A DNA stretch of 6,968 nucleotides from Saprospirales bacterium (GTDB lineage Bacteria > Bacteroidota > Bacteroidia > Chitinophagales > Saprospiraceae). The position numbers were made by a program, and so were the translations under genes. Under the pieces are notes generated by a model that was not told the origin of the DNA, did not search any database, and was given only the letters and a program-made list of their open reading frames with translations. Position 1 is the stretch's first letter. Every line of letters begins with the position of its first letter. This document shows positions 5,968-6,968 of this stretch, in pieces. The stretch lies in the NCBI GenBank assembly GCA_024642645.1, contig JAHEAS010000182.1, forward strand, positions 1 to 6,968, written 5' to 3'.

Positions 5968-6968
5968 TCAATTCGACTTCCAAAAATAAGGTGTCATCAG
6001 CACCAGAATGGTAAACAATTCCAACCTGCCCAGCAGCATCAGGAACGACAGCAGCCATTTGGCTTCATCCGAAAGCCAAGCGAAATTGTCCACAGGGCCG
6101 ACCTTGCCGATACCTGGGCCCACGTTGCCCAGCGAAGTGGCTACTGCGCCTACGGAGGTCATGAAATCATATCCCAGGATACTCATCATCACCGAGCCGA
6201 GTAAGAAAATCATGATGTAAAGCAGCAGGAAAATGATGACATGCGTCATGATACGTGGAGGCACTACCTGTTCGTTGAGCTTCAAAGGAATGACGGCCCG
6301 TGGGTGGAGCAGCCGTTTGAATTCGAGATAGGAGTTTTTGAAAAAAACCAAGTGGCGGATGAACTTGATGCCGCCTGCCGTAGAGCCAGCGCAGGCGCCC
6401 AAAAAAAGCAGGATGAAAAACAACATGGTCAGGCCGGGCGCCCAGGCCGTGTAGTCCGCTGAGACATAACCAGTGGTGGTAATCAAGGACACAATTTGCA
6501 GGGCGCTGTCCCGGAAGGCACGTTCGAAGGTGATGGCTTCGCCTTTGTTTTGATAAATGGCATAGACAGAAATGGACACTATCACGCACAAGCCCAGCAC
6601 CAAAAACAAATAAGCCCTGAACTCGTCGTTCTTCCAAACTTTTTTCAGTCTGCCTTTCAAAGCTAAATAGGTGACCGAATAGTTCATTCCAGCAAAGAAC
6701 ATAAAAAGGATGATGGGGTACTGGATGGCGGGTGTGTCAAAGGCCATCAGGCTGTTATTCCTTGTTGAAAAACCACCCGTTGCCATCGTGGTGAATGCAT
6801 GGTTGATGGCTTCATAAAAACTCATACCTGCCAAATAAAGCCAAATGGTCAGCGTACCCGTCAGGCCCACATAAATCAGCCATAAGCGCTTGGCAGTCTC
6901 CTGAATACGTGGGTGGATTTTGTCGGAAGTGGGGCCGGGTGCCTCGGCAGCGAACAACTCAATGCCAC
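5968..6968 (-). CDS. trkH: Trk-type potassium uptake protein TrkH (C-terminal part)
   Basis: This is the C-terminal 332 residues of a potassium-translocating membrane subunit of the TrkH/KtrB superfamily. The frame stays open to the right edge, with Gly-Ile-Glu before the TTG codon at 6957, so the start lies outside the window and that TTG is internal. Three of the four pore loops are visible, each with its selectivity-filter glycine: TTMATGGFSTR (fragment residues 59-69), ITTTGYVS (162-169) and ATSLGNVGPG (276-285). The segment LFLGACAGSTAGGIKFIRH (187-205) is the bent helix region that carries the intramembrane gating loop in TrkH. AAEAPGPTSDK near the left edge of the fragment is the conserved loop before the second repeat. 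The gene ends in TPYFWKSN. TrkH normally works with the cytoplasmic NAD-binding regulator TrkA; no trkA follows it here, so it would have to lie upstream or elsewhere. Confidence 0.96.
   Translation of the reverse strand, partial: GIELFAAEAPGPTSDKIHPRIQETAKRLWLIYVGLTGTLTIWLYLAGMSFYEAINHAFTTMATGGFSTRNNSLMAFDTPAIQYPIILFMFFAGMNYSVTYLALKGRLKKVWKNDEFRAYLFLVLGLCVIVSISVYAIYQNKGEAITFERAFRDSALQIVSLITTTGYVSADYTAWAPGLTMLFFILLFLGACAGSTAGGIKFIRHLVFFKNSYLEFKRLLHPRAVIPLKLNEQVVPPRIMTHVIIFLLLYIMIFLLGSVMMSILGYDFMTSVGAVATSLGNVGPGIGKVGPVDNFAWLSDEAKWLLSFLMLLGRLELFTILVLMTPYFWKSN

Overview
The window looks like a piece of a Bacteroidota chromosome, perhaps from the Saprospiria. This is inferred from mid-range base composition, absence of Shine-Dalgarno sequences before any visible start codon, a TAnnTTTG-type promoter element upstream of katG, and short AT/C-rich tandem repeats between genes. 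Lineage below phylum is a guess. No RNA genes, CRISPR arrays or insertion sequences were seen.

Left part (1-2238, + strand): the end of a TRAP transporter operon in the order dctP (only the C-terminus is inside the window), dctQ (small permease) and dctM (large permease). The three products form one sodium-driven, binding-protein-dependent uptake system for organic acids. Both intercistronic junctions are filled by short tandem repeats: an 8-bp repeat array between dctP and dctQ, and a different 7-bp repeat that runs through the dctQ stop codon to the dctM start codon. The 8-bp array is bracketed by a perfect 9-bp inverted repeat.

Middle (2239-4941): the TRAP operon converges on katG (- strand), with a strong hairpin between them that probably terminates katG and perhaps also dctM. 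katG encodes a full-length bifunctional catalase-peroxidase with all catalytic and Met-Tyr-Trp adduct residues present. A TAnnTTTG-type -7 element lies inside an 8-bp inverted repeat just upstream of its start, a plausible regulated promoter.

Right part (4942-6968, - strand): a lipoprotein made of two tandem copies of a small domain of about 85 residues, with its own rho-independent terminator separating it from katG, then a 318-bp gap and the C-terminal two thirds of a TrkH-type potassium transporter that runs off the right edge. katG, the lipoprotein gene and trkH lie on the same strand but the spacing and terminator suggest separate transcription units. The window is mainly ordinary housekeeping and transport genes; the repeat-filled junctions of the TRAP operon, the katG promoter dyad and the duplicated-domain lipoprotein are the points worth a second look.
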